Assembly (NCBI RefSeq): GCF_905475345.1
Contig: NC_066588.1
Location: forward strand, 6,048,501 to 6,112,500
From: Vespula vulgaris
Lineage: Eukaryota; Arthropoda; Insecta; Hymenoptera; Vespidae
Reading direction: 5' to 3'
DNA length: 64,000 nucleotides
The first letter of the stretch is position 1; every line of letters begins with the position of its first letter. Positions 47,933-57,239 of this stretch are shown piece after piece. Position numbers and translations under genes: made by a program. The notes below the pieces were generated by a model. The model was not told the origin of the DNA and searched no databases. It saw only the letters and a list, made by a program, of their open reading frames with translations.

Positions 47933-48304
47933 ATGCGATTCGAAGTGTACTTTCGAGTGTTTGTAATGGTAGTAGTGTTTGCGTGCTGTGTTCTTCATCG
48001 ACGAATGTATATCATTCGCTATGTTGAAAATGAGAGGGTAAAAAGTTGGCTAGGAAAAAAGGAAATAGATGATGAGAAGGGAAAGGAAGAAAGAGAAAGA
48101 GAGAATTCGATGAACGAGCTCGATCTCTTTCTCGATCGAGTTCCGAGAATTAGTGGGCTAGTGGAGAAGGTGTTGGTCGATCGATCGCTGAAATTCGAAT
48201 CCGAAATGCTGCTGAATTCTGTGGAAAGATTGTGGGAACCGTACAAAAAGGACCGATGTGAATGCAGTCGGTCAACGTCGAAGACAGAAGAGAAGAGAGT
48301 CTAG
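47933..48304 (+). CDS. Candidate single-pass membrane or secreted protein, 123 codons
   Basis: One of the best single frames in the window. Residues 8-22 (RVFVMVVVFACCVLH) form a signal-anchor or signal peptide. A charged linker rich in Lys/Glu follows (residues 36-60), then a helical segment (NELDLFLDRVPRISGLVEKV and ESEMLLNSVERL), and a C-terminus with a CxC pair (RCECSRS) and a basic tail. Only the linker overlaps a purine-rich patch. An initiator-like TCAGTG lies at 47806. An acceptor TTATCGTTCAG ends at 47918, 14 bp before the ATG, which fits a 5'UTR intron from the donor at 47263. AATAAA follows at 48589. The minus-strand frame here is a shadow. Function unknown. Confidence 0.35.
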   Translation: MRFEVYFRVFVMVVVFACCVLHRRMYIIRYVENERVKSWLGKKEIDDEKGKEERERENSMNELDLFLDRVPRISGLVEKVLVDRSLKFESEMLLNSVERLWEPYKKDRCECSRSTSKTEEKRV

Positions 48305-48342
48305 GAGGAAAGGGAAAACTCTCGTTCATTTCTCGTTCCTGA

Positions 48343-48344
48343 TG

Positions 48345-48392
<48 letters not shown>
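48343..48392. repeat. (TA)n then (GT)n
   Basis: Compound dinucleotide tract in the putative 3'UTR of the 47933 frame. Confidence 0.95.
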
Positions 48393-48395
<3 letters not shown>

Positions 48396-48588
48396 ACGAA
48401 TGCAGAAGTTGGATATTTACATCCCAAAAACGGCTGATTATTCCACGAAAAAGAAAATATCATTTTTCACTATCATCCAAATTAAAATTTATTTAAAGCT
48501 CGTATCATAATGATTTCAAGATTATAAAATACTTTTTACATAACGAAACAACGTTAGAAACTCAAGAAAGTTGTTGCAACCCTTTAAA

Positions 48589-48594
48589 AATAAA
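48589..48594 (+). terminator. Candidate poly(A) signal
   Basis: AATAAA about 285 bp after the stop of the 47933 frame. In AT-rich DNA the word is common, so this is only positional support. Confidence 0.2.
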
Positions 48595-48949
48595 TTACCG
48601 TTGGTAAAGTTTCGTTAAAATCGTAAGTTCAAAGTTGAAAAACTTTTCTCTTTCCTAGTTTCTCCTACGCGGGTTAAAATTTTACATAGTTGCCTTTCGA
48701 CAATGCTTCTCACCTACATATTTGCTTAGGATTCTCCTTCTTGATCGTGTTCTAGTTGATATCCACGGTACGCGGATATACGGCAACGTATTCTCCATCA
48801 AAACGACAACAAGGTTTCTCCAAATTCCCTAGATGTCTAAGATAATTAACGGACATTTATACGGTATTCTCTCAATGATAATCTTCGTTTATATGTGTAA
48901 GCATCTATATGCATAGGATCGCATTCTAGCATATACAAATTCTAGCATA

Positions 48950-48988
<39 letters not shown>

Positions 48989-49499
48989 CATTTATAGTCT
49001 ATATACATAGATATAAAGATTATAGTACATAAATATTTATCAAAAATGAATGACATAAAACGAACAAATGCTTTCCCTTTTTATTTCTTGGCTATAGAAA
49101 AAAATAATGAAGATATAAAGTAGTTTAACAAGCTGCCTCTGTAGCATACTTCCAAACGTGAAGTTATAAGTCTCTTTTATACCTAATATCGTACGCTATG
49201 AGATCGTAACACGTTCATTCATTGTTTGCAATCAATTTTTACACATACGTATACAAAATATTGTTGAACTAAATTTGAAATTCAATAGGTTTCGATGAGA
49301 ACCTTGCTATCTTATATAATACGTATATATGTTTCGAATGATCCGATGCAATCAGTATAGAATCTTTTTACGATTGCGGTCGAAGAGAGCTTCATTGCAT
49401 CGATCTTGATGCAACGTTGAACGGTGTACGATCCTCATGTTCACGACCGAGACAGCTGCCAAGAGATTTATATCGTTAAAAACCTGATCTGATTTGTGC
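48595..49499. other. No firm gene
   Basis: AT-rich, with (TA)n at 48951-48987. A perfect TTGCATC/GATGCAA hairpin (49395-49414) lies just upstream of the promoter candidate. Confidence 0.45.
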
Positions 49500-49603
49500 G
49501 AAGATTCGAGAGGCAACCCGTTTTTGTCCAGCCCTATATAAACGCTTACTTTTTTACGAGACGCTACTTTCTGAGCGTCAAAAGCAGTGATAAGCTTCTA
49601 GAA
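49500..49603 (+). promoter_or_regulatory. Heat-shock-like promoter with strong TATA box, no ORF downstream
   Basis: GAA-ga-TTC-ga-GAG (49500-49512), close to a three-unit heat shock element, precedes a TATATAAA box with G+C-rich flanks at 49535-49542. Another dyad TTC-ta-GAA lies at 49596-49603. No frame of useful length follows for about a kilobase, so if active it would make a non-coding or very short-ORF stress transcript. Confidence 0.3.
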
Positions 49604-50640
49604 AAATACTCGATCTATAGAATAAGAAAAGAAAAAATAACAAAAAGTCTTTGATAGTTAAGCGAATGACTTATTTATCCACGATCTAAACAGAGAGAAA
49701 CAACACAGCGAAATGAAATTCTTCTAAAACTTAAGAAAATGAAATAATTCGTAAGGCCTTGAAAGGAGAGATATTCGATGCAATTAATGGTATTCTTCAT
49801 TACATAGATACTTCTAATTCAAGTACAAAGTAACTCGAGTTCCTTCAACGAGATTCCTTTCGGTACGTTCATTGCAAACCCCTTGCTACTCCTTTAATAC
49901 GATAACGGCTATTAGTCAAACATCCTTCGAGCGAACATTCTCTCTTTTTCTATTTCTTCGTTTTTCTATCCTCGGTCTCGAGGAATTTTATTAAAATTCT
50001 TCTTGAAATCAACATTAACTTTCGACCTTAGAGAAAGGAAAATAAAGTATCTCGTAAACATTTTCTTTTAATGTACTTATTTCACTCGAAAAGAGTTAAG
50101 CAACTCGATCCGTTCTTTGAAAACAATGTTCTAAGATCTAAAAGAAGTCAGGATAAAAAGACAGGTTAGTAGTTAAAAAGCGAGTTCTTCTGGTATCATT
50201 TGAAAAAGAAAAATAATATCGGATATAAATAAAATACAGTTTAACGATAAGAAGCGAGATGATCATGGACGATAATCGAAAAGAATACGACAAGGAACAG
50301 CAAGGAACAGAAAGAGAGTATACTAGAATACTGCGATAAACCTTTATGGAGCTTTATTATTTTCTACAAGGATATTGGCAATATCCTTTATTCCACGCTG
50401 CTGGTATCGTGACGCCGACTTGACTTTCGCGGTTTCGACAATATAAAACTTCTTACCCGATAAAGCTTTACCTCGAACGATCCCTCATTTCGAGAATATA
50501 TGCTTCCAGCTCAGCGCGTATTTCTACGAAAACGCTTTAAATATTCCACGAAGAAGATGCAATAAACATTATACGACGCGTATCGAGCGGAGAAAATGGT
50601 AAAGCAACGATGTAACCCGAGAGAGGGAAAGAAGAAGAAG

Positions 50641-50641
<1 letters not shown>
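49604..50641. other. No gene seen; possible non-coding transcript body
   Basis: AT-rich, repeat-poor. Contains the palindrome listed separately. No coding frame. Confidence 0.4.
50368..50388. repeat. 21-bp perfect palindrome around one base
   Basis: AAGGATATTG and its exact complement CAATATCCTT are separated by a single G. Such dyads suit a homodimeric DNA-binding protein or a cruciform. Confidence 0.8.

Positions 50642-50684
<43 letters not shown>
50642..50684. repeat. (GA)n microsatellite
   Basis: Nearly pure GA tract. Confidence 0.95.
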
Positions 50685-50687
<3 letters not shown>

Positions 50688-50890
50688 GATGATCGTATAA
50701 AAAAAAGAAGAAAAAAAAGGGAAGCCAAGATGAAAACAAGTTGCTCATAGTAAACAAAGAAAGTAGAACGTTAATAATCTTGAACATTTTACAAACAGAG
50801 TTGAGAATGTCTCTTTTATGAGATTTATCGAAGTAATTTTGAAGAAAATATAAAAAATATGAAGAAGGGTTATTCTATGAACGTGAAACA

Positions 50891-51079
50891 ATGCTAACGG
50901 ACGTATCTCTCATTACGCTTTGTGGTAGACGTAGCATGAAAAGGTCACGAGAAAAGGAGAAGAAAGAGGAGGAAGGAGATAGGTTGGGGGATGGTCCTCC
51001 GGTAAACCGCGTAATTCTCTTTAATTTCTCCCGAGGCACTATCTCGTCTTTTGGTAAGAGGAGCGTAAAACGAGAGTAG
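50891..51079 (+). CDS. Candidate ORF/exon, 62 codons, with internal donor
   Basis: ATG in good context (ACAATG) opens MLTDVSLITLCGRRSMKRSR. A short Lys/Glu-rich stretch follows, then a non-repetitive segment (GDGPPVNRVILFNFSRGTIS). At codon 55 the frame crosses a good donor, TTG/GTAAGAGG (51054). Unspliced it stops at 51077. If spliced to the AG at 51338-51339, phase 1 would continue into GLQHSPQLDAFASFIIYADD... in the island at 51340, but that acceptor lacks a pyrimidine tract. Purine-rich composition is a caution. Confidence 0.25.
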   Translation: MLTDVSLITLCGRRSMKRSREKEKKEEEGDRLGDGPPVNRVILFNFSRGTISSFGKRSVKRE

Positions 51080-51276
51080 AAAGAAGGAGAGAGGTGAGCG
51101 TAGGTAAGTAAGAGACGGAGCTTGGGAAGGAAGAGGAGAGGAAGGGGGAGTGTTCGGTAATTCGAGATTTCTAAGATTGGAGGAGCGCAATTAACGCGGC
51201 GATCCGTTCTCTCTAATTAAATCTTCTGAGTTTCCGTAAGGGAAATGCGTAGTAAGAAGTCCAATAGATATTATAA

Positions 51277-51278
<2 letters not shown>

Positions 51279-51331
<53 letters not shown>
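51279..51331. repeat. (TA)n tract
   Basis: Pure TA dinucleotides. Confidence 0.95.
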
Positions 51332-51333
<2 letters not shown>

Positions 51334-51339
51334 GTATAG

Positions 51340-51531
51340 GTCTACAACACTCACCTCAACTCGATGCCTTCGCTTCGTTTATCATTTATGCTGACGATGA
51401 GTTCGCGAGGCTGTATCGCCTTGTTGCCGGTGCACTTTGAGGAAGTCACTTTGCCGCACGAGCGTTCACCAAGAAGCACGAACGAGCGCGAGGCTCGAGA
51501 CACACAGAACGAAGAAAACGAAACCGAATAG
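51340..51531. other. CpG-rich island open on both strands, exon strand unresolved
   Basis: Plus strand: a 55-codon frame from ATG 51364 to TAG 51529 (MPSLRLSFMLTMSSRGCIAL...), and a second frame entered from an AG at 51339 (PQLDAFASFIIYADDEFARL). Minus strand: a frame with no ATG (KAIQPRELIVSINDKRSEGI) ends exactly at a perfect donor GAG/GTGAGT reading left from about 51355. At most one can be real. The minus donor is the best splice signal; the plus ATG frame is the only complete ORF. Probably a true exon or 5'UTR of a gene whose start lies at 51.3-52.6 kb. Confidence 0.4.
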
Positions 51532-51562
51532 AAGGTTATTTCTTCACGATCCTCTCATATAG

Positions 51563-51605
<43 letters not shown>

Positions 51606-52010
51606 TATGTATATATATATATTTGCGAATTTATTAAAGCACGAATGACGTTGACAAGGACGAAGACGAAGACGAGGACGACGACGACGAGCACGACGAT
51701 CGGATTCACGAATTTTATGAATGATCAAAGAAACTTCATTTCAAGCTGCTCTGCTTTCTTCTCTGTCAGCTGATCACTCGTGTTTTTCTGCACTCTATAT
51801 CGACATTCATAAACAAATAATCTCTTCTTCCAAATGATATAACACGAGACTTAAATTAGCCAGTAGGATTCTCCAAATACTCGTTAGACATAAATAAATA
51901 AAGACAAAAAGGAATTCACGCGAAGACAATGGAGAAGAAAACACGTTGCCGATAACGAGAACGATGACGACGACGACGACAATGACAACGACGACGACAA
52001 TAACAATCAA
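51563..52010. repeat. (TA)n, (GAC)n and (ACG)n tracts with spacer
   Basis: TA tract 51563-51622, GACGAC-type run 51655-51698 and ACGACA-type run 51962-52010. These trinucleotides generate poly-Val, poly-Thr and Arg frames that are not genes. Confidence 0.9.
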
Positions 52011-52301
52011 GAACACGAAGGAGAACGGGCGACGTAAACACACTGGACACTCGAGGTCTCTCAACTGCTTTCGCTTCGACACGGTCGCGCGCGCACCACT
52101 TGCGGAGAGCTTGATAAACGCGCGCGGAGAGCAACAGTGCGCAAGCTGTGCTTTTTCCTGCAGCTTTGCGTCAACTTCTATATATCCTCCTATAGATATC
52201 TACGTTGTAGTTGTGGCTAACGAGGACCCACCCTCTCCCTTTACACTCTCTCTTTCTCTTTCTCTCTCTCCCTGTCTCTCTGTCTCTTTTTTTCTCTCTT
52301 C

Positions 52302-52347
<46 letters not shown>

Positions 52348-52640
52348 CTCTGTCTCTCTTTCTCCGTTTAATACATACGTGCGTACATAGGTACGTACGT
52401 GCGTAGTGTTACGTCTCCCGCGGTGCGTTTTCTCACGACAGCGACCACGGTGGAGCGGCCACGGTGGATCGCGACAAGTAACTGCCGAGAGAGCCGGCCG
52501 ACCCCGATTACCTCGAGTCTGCGCCCTGCCGACGCGTTTCTACTACACACCGGATATAAAATATAGACGACCACCACCCTCTAACCCTCACCACCCTCAC
52601 CACTCTCCCTTTTCCTCCCACCATCTCTTATATACACATC
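52011..52640. promoter_or_regulatory. CpG-rich, CT-tract-containing region, possible gene start
   Basis: The most CpG-dense part of the window (runs such as GCGCGCGC near 52086 and 52115, and G+C-rich 52410-52550) around a long CT tract (52240-52360). GAGA/CT tracts beside CpG-rich DNA are typical of insect promoters. No TATA or TCAGT initiator fixes a start, and neither strand has a convincing complete frame (the 201-codon plus frame at 52406 runs into CT-rich DNA). Confidence 0.3.
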
Positions 52641-53185
52641 TACGCGCTGTACTCCTCTTCTACGCAGCGAAAACCATCCCTCCCCCTCTCTTTCATCTCT
52701 TCCTCTTGTTTTCTCTCTTTTTTTCTTTTATCTATCCAGCTTCTTCTTTCTCTCTCTCTTTCTTTCTTTCCTTTTTCCTTTTTTTTTCTTTTTTTTCTCT
52801 CTTTTCTTCCTTCCCTTCATCGAGTGCGCCCGCGCACTACACTTTCTACTTTCTTTATCTCTTTCTCTCTTTCTCTTTCTTTCTTTCTTTCTCGTCTCTC
52901 TCTTTCTCTTTAGAAACTCGAGCTTGCCGCAGCACTGCCCGTTGGAAAAACTCCCCTCTCGCAACGCAGCAATCCAACGACGCGATTAGATCAACGAATT
53001 TCGGAACGTAACACCTTGCGAGCTTCTCCTTCTTCTTATTTATGTGAACGCGATAGGAAATGTTCGAGGCTCGAAAACCCTGCGTAGAAATCGATGGTAG
53101 AATAAATTTCGTTTTCTGAGAAGAGGAGTGAACGTGAGAGAGTTATTGAAAAGTTTACATGTTCTCTGCTTCTACTGCTATTACA

Positions 53186-53225
<40 letters not shown>

Positions 53226-53597
53226 TGTCTCCCTCTTTTTCCTTTTCTTTCTCTTTCGTTGATTTACCGACTCAACGAATGTATACATACGTACGATTCA
53301 TCCAAGAGAGAAATAATAATTCGCACCTCGCGTGACGCTTCGTAATATCGGACCAAAGCTTTTTTATCATTGCCAAGACAGAAGGAACGATAGATCAATG
53401 GGAAATTATTATTGTGGTTAAGAATTCAATCGTCCAGTCAACGGACTTTTCTTTACTCGTTTGTAACTCTGACATAAAAATAGATGGATATGATATTGAT
53501 AAAAATTGTATTACAAGTAACTATTTACATTATTACGACTAATCATCATTCATACATTTGAGATATTTCGTATAATATACACAAATCGAAACACTAT
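52641..53597. other. No firm gene; long pyrimidine tracts
   Basis: 52640-52920 is mostly T/C and gives Ser/Phe-rich artefact frames. (CT)n at 53190-53222. Confidence 0.5.
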
Positions 53598-53621
53598 TTT
53601 TCCAAGGTATCCCTTGGAAAA
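53598..53621. repeat. Perfect 10-bp inverted repeat, 4-nt loop
   Basis: TTTTCCAAGG (53598-53607) and CCTTGGAAAA (53612-53621) flank TATC. It forms a stable hairpin on either strand, inside a low-value minus-strand frame (53539-53778). Confidence 0.8.
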
Positions 53622-53891
53622 GTTTTCGTATGTCTTTCGAATAAATTATTATCGAGAGTGGGCCTTGTGGTCTTTTTACGGACTGTCGCGTTCGTTCTTT
53701 ACGACGACGTTTAAAGCACGTGGATATGCGTATACCCGTAATATTATATTCGCATAGAAGGTTTCGCTCCGAATACACGAATACACGTGGGACACGTCGT
53801 CGAAACGAAAGCGAACCTCTTCTCTCCTGTCCGTGACGATACGTAAATGGACGGGTTTCGAGTACTGTGTATTATATATACATATATATAG

Positions 53892-53934
<43 letters not shown>

Positions 53935-54816
53935 GTATTATATATATATGATATATATATGTATTCGTACGTTTACATAGGAGACATCTTCGTGCTTTTA
54001 TCATCAAATGCAAGTATTCTATGCATGAGCTAGCACGTAACGCGTTACGAGTAAACTGTCGGACGCACTACAGACGTTCACTAAGAATCTTTTTCAAAAT
54101 GTAGATACTATATTTTATAGTTTCCCTATATCTACTTATGAAATTTTTCATTCTCATAGCAATAAGGTTTATAGAAATATTCGTATATGTAACGTGAAGT
54201 ATTTCAGATTCATTTTTTATTAATATTTTAATATAATAATCCTCCTAGATCGTGTAATTATAATTTTAAGGAAGGGAAATATGTGCAACCGACAAGGATA
54301 AGGCTATAACATTACTGTGAACAATGATTATGAGAGAATAATGTTGATTGCTGTTGACAACATATTTCTTCAACTATTATAATTATTCTAGAGAATGATT
54401 ACATCTAACGATATATGAGAATGCATTCTTCATATAAATCGACAACTATCTTTAATGCGAATATAATTACGATAAAATTATGTCGTTATGAGACACAGTA
54501 TGTATAACGTGAAACGTTTAGGCTGCTTATCACGCCTGGTTTTATAATGATTTAGACCAACGATGAGGTCATGCGTAATTCTTGACCGATTTCGACGGTC
54601 TTATTTTAAAGATAAAGGTTCAAACGAATATGAATACATCATATTTTTTAAATATCATAAAAGAATTTTAATTTTAAATTTCAATAGGTACGGAAGTACA
54701 ATAGTAGAAATTTTATTACTCGTTTTCATTAAACAATAATGATTAAAAAGCCTTTGAGTGACTTTGATACAAAAAATAATTAATTCACTGGTGTAAATCT
54801 TTTTTACGATCATTTA

Positions 54817-54860
<44 letters not shown>

Positions 54861-54939
54861 CATTCTAGTGAATTTTACTAGTTATTAATAGTTATATATA
54901 ACAATTATTTTTAATAATCAAGATTATATATTCGCTTAA
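53622..54939. other. No firm gene; (TA)n at 53893-53930 and 54817-54858
   Basis: CpG-richer patch at 53690-53850 with opposed weak frames. From 54060 the DNA becomes AT-rich and repeat-poor, apart from the last TA tract before about 62.5 kb. Confidence 0.5.
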
Positions 54940-55860
54940 ATAAATCATAGCCCGAAATGTGCGTCAAATATAAAATAATTTTACTTTAACGTTTCGATAC
55001 AACAAAGTTTTCAAGTCGAAGTTTTTGTATTCAATTAATAAAAGCGAGCTGTCGAAGGACTTTGGTTGTTATTGAAACAGTTTTCTCTTGGACTTCGACG
55101 AATAAAGATCGAAGCACTCTCCTTCCAAATGCGTAAGCTTAAATAAACTGCTTTCGATAATTTTAGAATTATTTAAATAATTTGAAACGTACGTGGTGTT
55201 TAATAAGCTAATATTTCGACAATAGCACATTTGTTTAAACATTTCATAGTTCGAAATACGTCTTAAATATAAAATAGAATTAAATAAGTACTTAAAAAAT
55301 ATTCAATTCCGACCGAGAGGTCGTTGCCTGTTTACATCAAGAAAAACAAACCTTTCAATGGCTTTGATTGTTATTGAAACAGTTTTCTTTTGAACTTCGT
55401 CGAATAAAGATCGAAGCACTCTCTTTCCAAACGCGTAAACTTAAATAAATTCTACTTTCGATAATTTTAGAATTATTTAAACAATTTAAAACATACACGG
55501 AGTTTAATAAATTAATATTTAAACAATAGCACATTTGTTTAAACATTTCATAATTCAAAATATGTCTTAAATATAAAATAGAAATAAATAAGTACTTGAG
55601 AAATATTCTATTCCAACAGAGAGATCGTTGTCTGTTTACGTCAAGAAAAACAAACCTTCCAATGGCTTTGATTGTATCGAAATAGTTTCCTTCTGGATTT
55701 CGACGAGTAAAGATCGAAGCATACTCTTTGCAAACGAATATACTTTAAAATGTATACATTCGATTATTTCACGTACATCTAATACAACTGCAGAATATTT
55801 AGATAATATTGCGACGAATTGCGAAGTAGAGTCAATATCGATCACGATAAAAACTTATTA
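54940..55860. repeat. Three-copy degenerate tandem array, period 303 bp
   Basis: The landmark CGAATAAAGATCGAAGCA (or variant) lies at 55098, 55401 and 55704, exactly 303 bp apart. Copies share TTTAAACATTTCATA-type and TTATTGAAACAGTTTTC-type segments. On the minus strand all three keep one frame open for about 35 codons, with a common core (F-x-x-x-x-LRSL-x-x-E-x-Q, then T-x-SI). Copies 1 and 2 have a stop just upstream of the core; copy 3 is open further (55636-55845). Most differences are replacements, so purifying selection is not evident. Possible decaying exon duplicates on the minus strand, or a local satellite. Confidence 0.85.
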
Positions 55861-55895
55861 ATAGTTATTCTATAAATTCTATCTTCATGATCAAG

Positions 55896-56460
55896 ATGGC
55901 CATCGTGCTGCTGGCATCCGCAAAACTTTAAAGTAAGTCTATTTTTTTATCAAATATTTCTTCAAAAATATCAATAATTTCTTTCTATAACAATAATACT
56001 GTTAACTATATTTGTACTTTTCTGTTTCAGAAGATCATTGCTATCGTGCGTGAAGCAATGATGTCATCGAGTGTTTATATCGCTAAAATAAAAAGAAAAA
56101 TATCGCGTAGTAGTAACAGTGTTTGTTCGTTCGCGTTTCGCGTTTTAAAGAACAAATGAACTTACATCGACTGCGTGCAATGCAGTCGTTAGAGTCAGTG
56201 TTTGTTCGTAAAGTTTTTGCTTATTTTAACAGTCGTACAGACTGTATTTGTAAAAGACAGTAAAGTTTCGCGAATTAACTTCAGTGACCGTCCGTTAAAA
56301 AGTAACTACCGCGTATTAAAGTCAGTGCATTATTGAAGTGAATCTCAACCTACAGCGATGTCGACCTATCTCATTATGAACCACCTACGAATCATCCACC
56401 CTCAATTTCGACCTAAATCGCGGACGAGTGTTTTGGAGCCGTTGCAGAACTTCTTAAGTA
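55896..56460 (+). other. Candidate 5' exons with a 98-bp GT-AG intron
   Basis: A G+C-richer block ends at a donor AAA/GTAAGT (55933). After 97-98 bp of AT-rich DNA there is a strong acceptor TTTTCTGTTTCAG (AG at 56029-56030). The following block runs to a second consensus donor GTAAGTAAAT at 56461. No long frame spans the blocks: 55896 opens MAIVLLASAKL and stops. The region is best read as non-coding 5'UTR exons. A 35-codon upstream-ORF-like frame starts at 56358 (MSTYLIMNHLRIIH...) and runs to the donor. The likely next exon begins at 59840. Confidence 0.4.
56195..56327 (+). promoter_or_regulatory. Cluster of three TCAGTG initiator words
   Basis: TCAGTG at 56195, 56281 and 56322, the first followed by TTTGTTCG, matches the arthropod initiator consensus and typical start-site sequence. 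There is no TATA box. It lies inside the 56031-56460 exon candidate, so it may be an alternative start giving a shorter first exon that ends at the 56461 donor. Confidence 0.3.
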
Positions 56461-56461
56461 G

Positions 56462-57239
56462 TAAGTAAATTTTTAAGTCCTCCCGATGACTCAATTATGT
56501 CGAGGACGAAAAGTCCAAATCAATACGAGTGATCGATTATAATTAATTAGTAGAAGAGCGTTGAGTGACCACGAATAAATTTCTTCGAATATTTGCTCAT
56601 GAATGATTTTTTTAGTAAACATAATGAATAGGATCTTCCCATTTTGAATATTTCAATGCATTTTTAAATATTTTTCTTTCATAAAAATAGTAAAGAATCT
56701 ATATTAACGAATTTTAATAAAAAATAGATGTAAGTAAGAAGACATTTTGCGATGGGTAATTTCTAGATTACAAGTGAATTTGTATAATTATTTTTCTAAT
56801 AAGTAGAGTAATCGTTTGTAAGAAGGAGCGTCCTTATTTTTAAATAAAAATTGAATAAATATTTAATCAATTTTGTTAATAAAGGAAAAATCTCGATAGA
56901 GTCATCTGTAAAATAAGTTAATAAATTTTTGGATCAGAATTTTTAGAAATTAATATACTAATTAATATAAATTTCTCCCTTTATACTTTCTCGACCTTTC
57001 GAATATTTTCTATCTATATATACTCGATCTATATGTACTCTCCATCAGTAATAATTAGTTTTTCCTTTTCTAAATTGCATTAGGATTGCATTAGAATTGC
57101 GTTAGAACTCTAGATTTCACTCCACATTTTAGCATGAAGTAAAAAAGAGACTATATGAGACTATGAAAAGGTCCTCACAAACTGTGATTCGGGGCAACTG
57201 AGTTATTTTCGAAGATTTACCAAAACCTTTCGAGAATGG
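56462..57239. other. Intron-like AT-rich sequence
   Basis: Begins with the GTAAGTAAAT donor. GTCCTC/GAGGAC arms (56478-56510) can pair. No frame or repeat. Confidence 0.45.

Noticed and set aside
51807..52190. Minus-strand frame containing ECPVCL, which recalls a RING finger start
   Set aside because: No further zinc-ligand pattern follows. The frame turns into poly-Val from a trinucleotide repeat and has no ATG.
52406..53011. 201-codon plus-strand frame
   Set aside because: Runs through about 250 bp of pyrimidine tract; Ser/Phe/Leu content is dictated by it.
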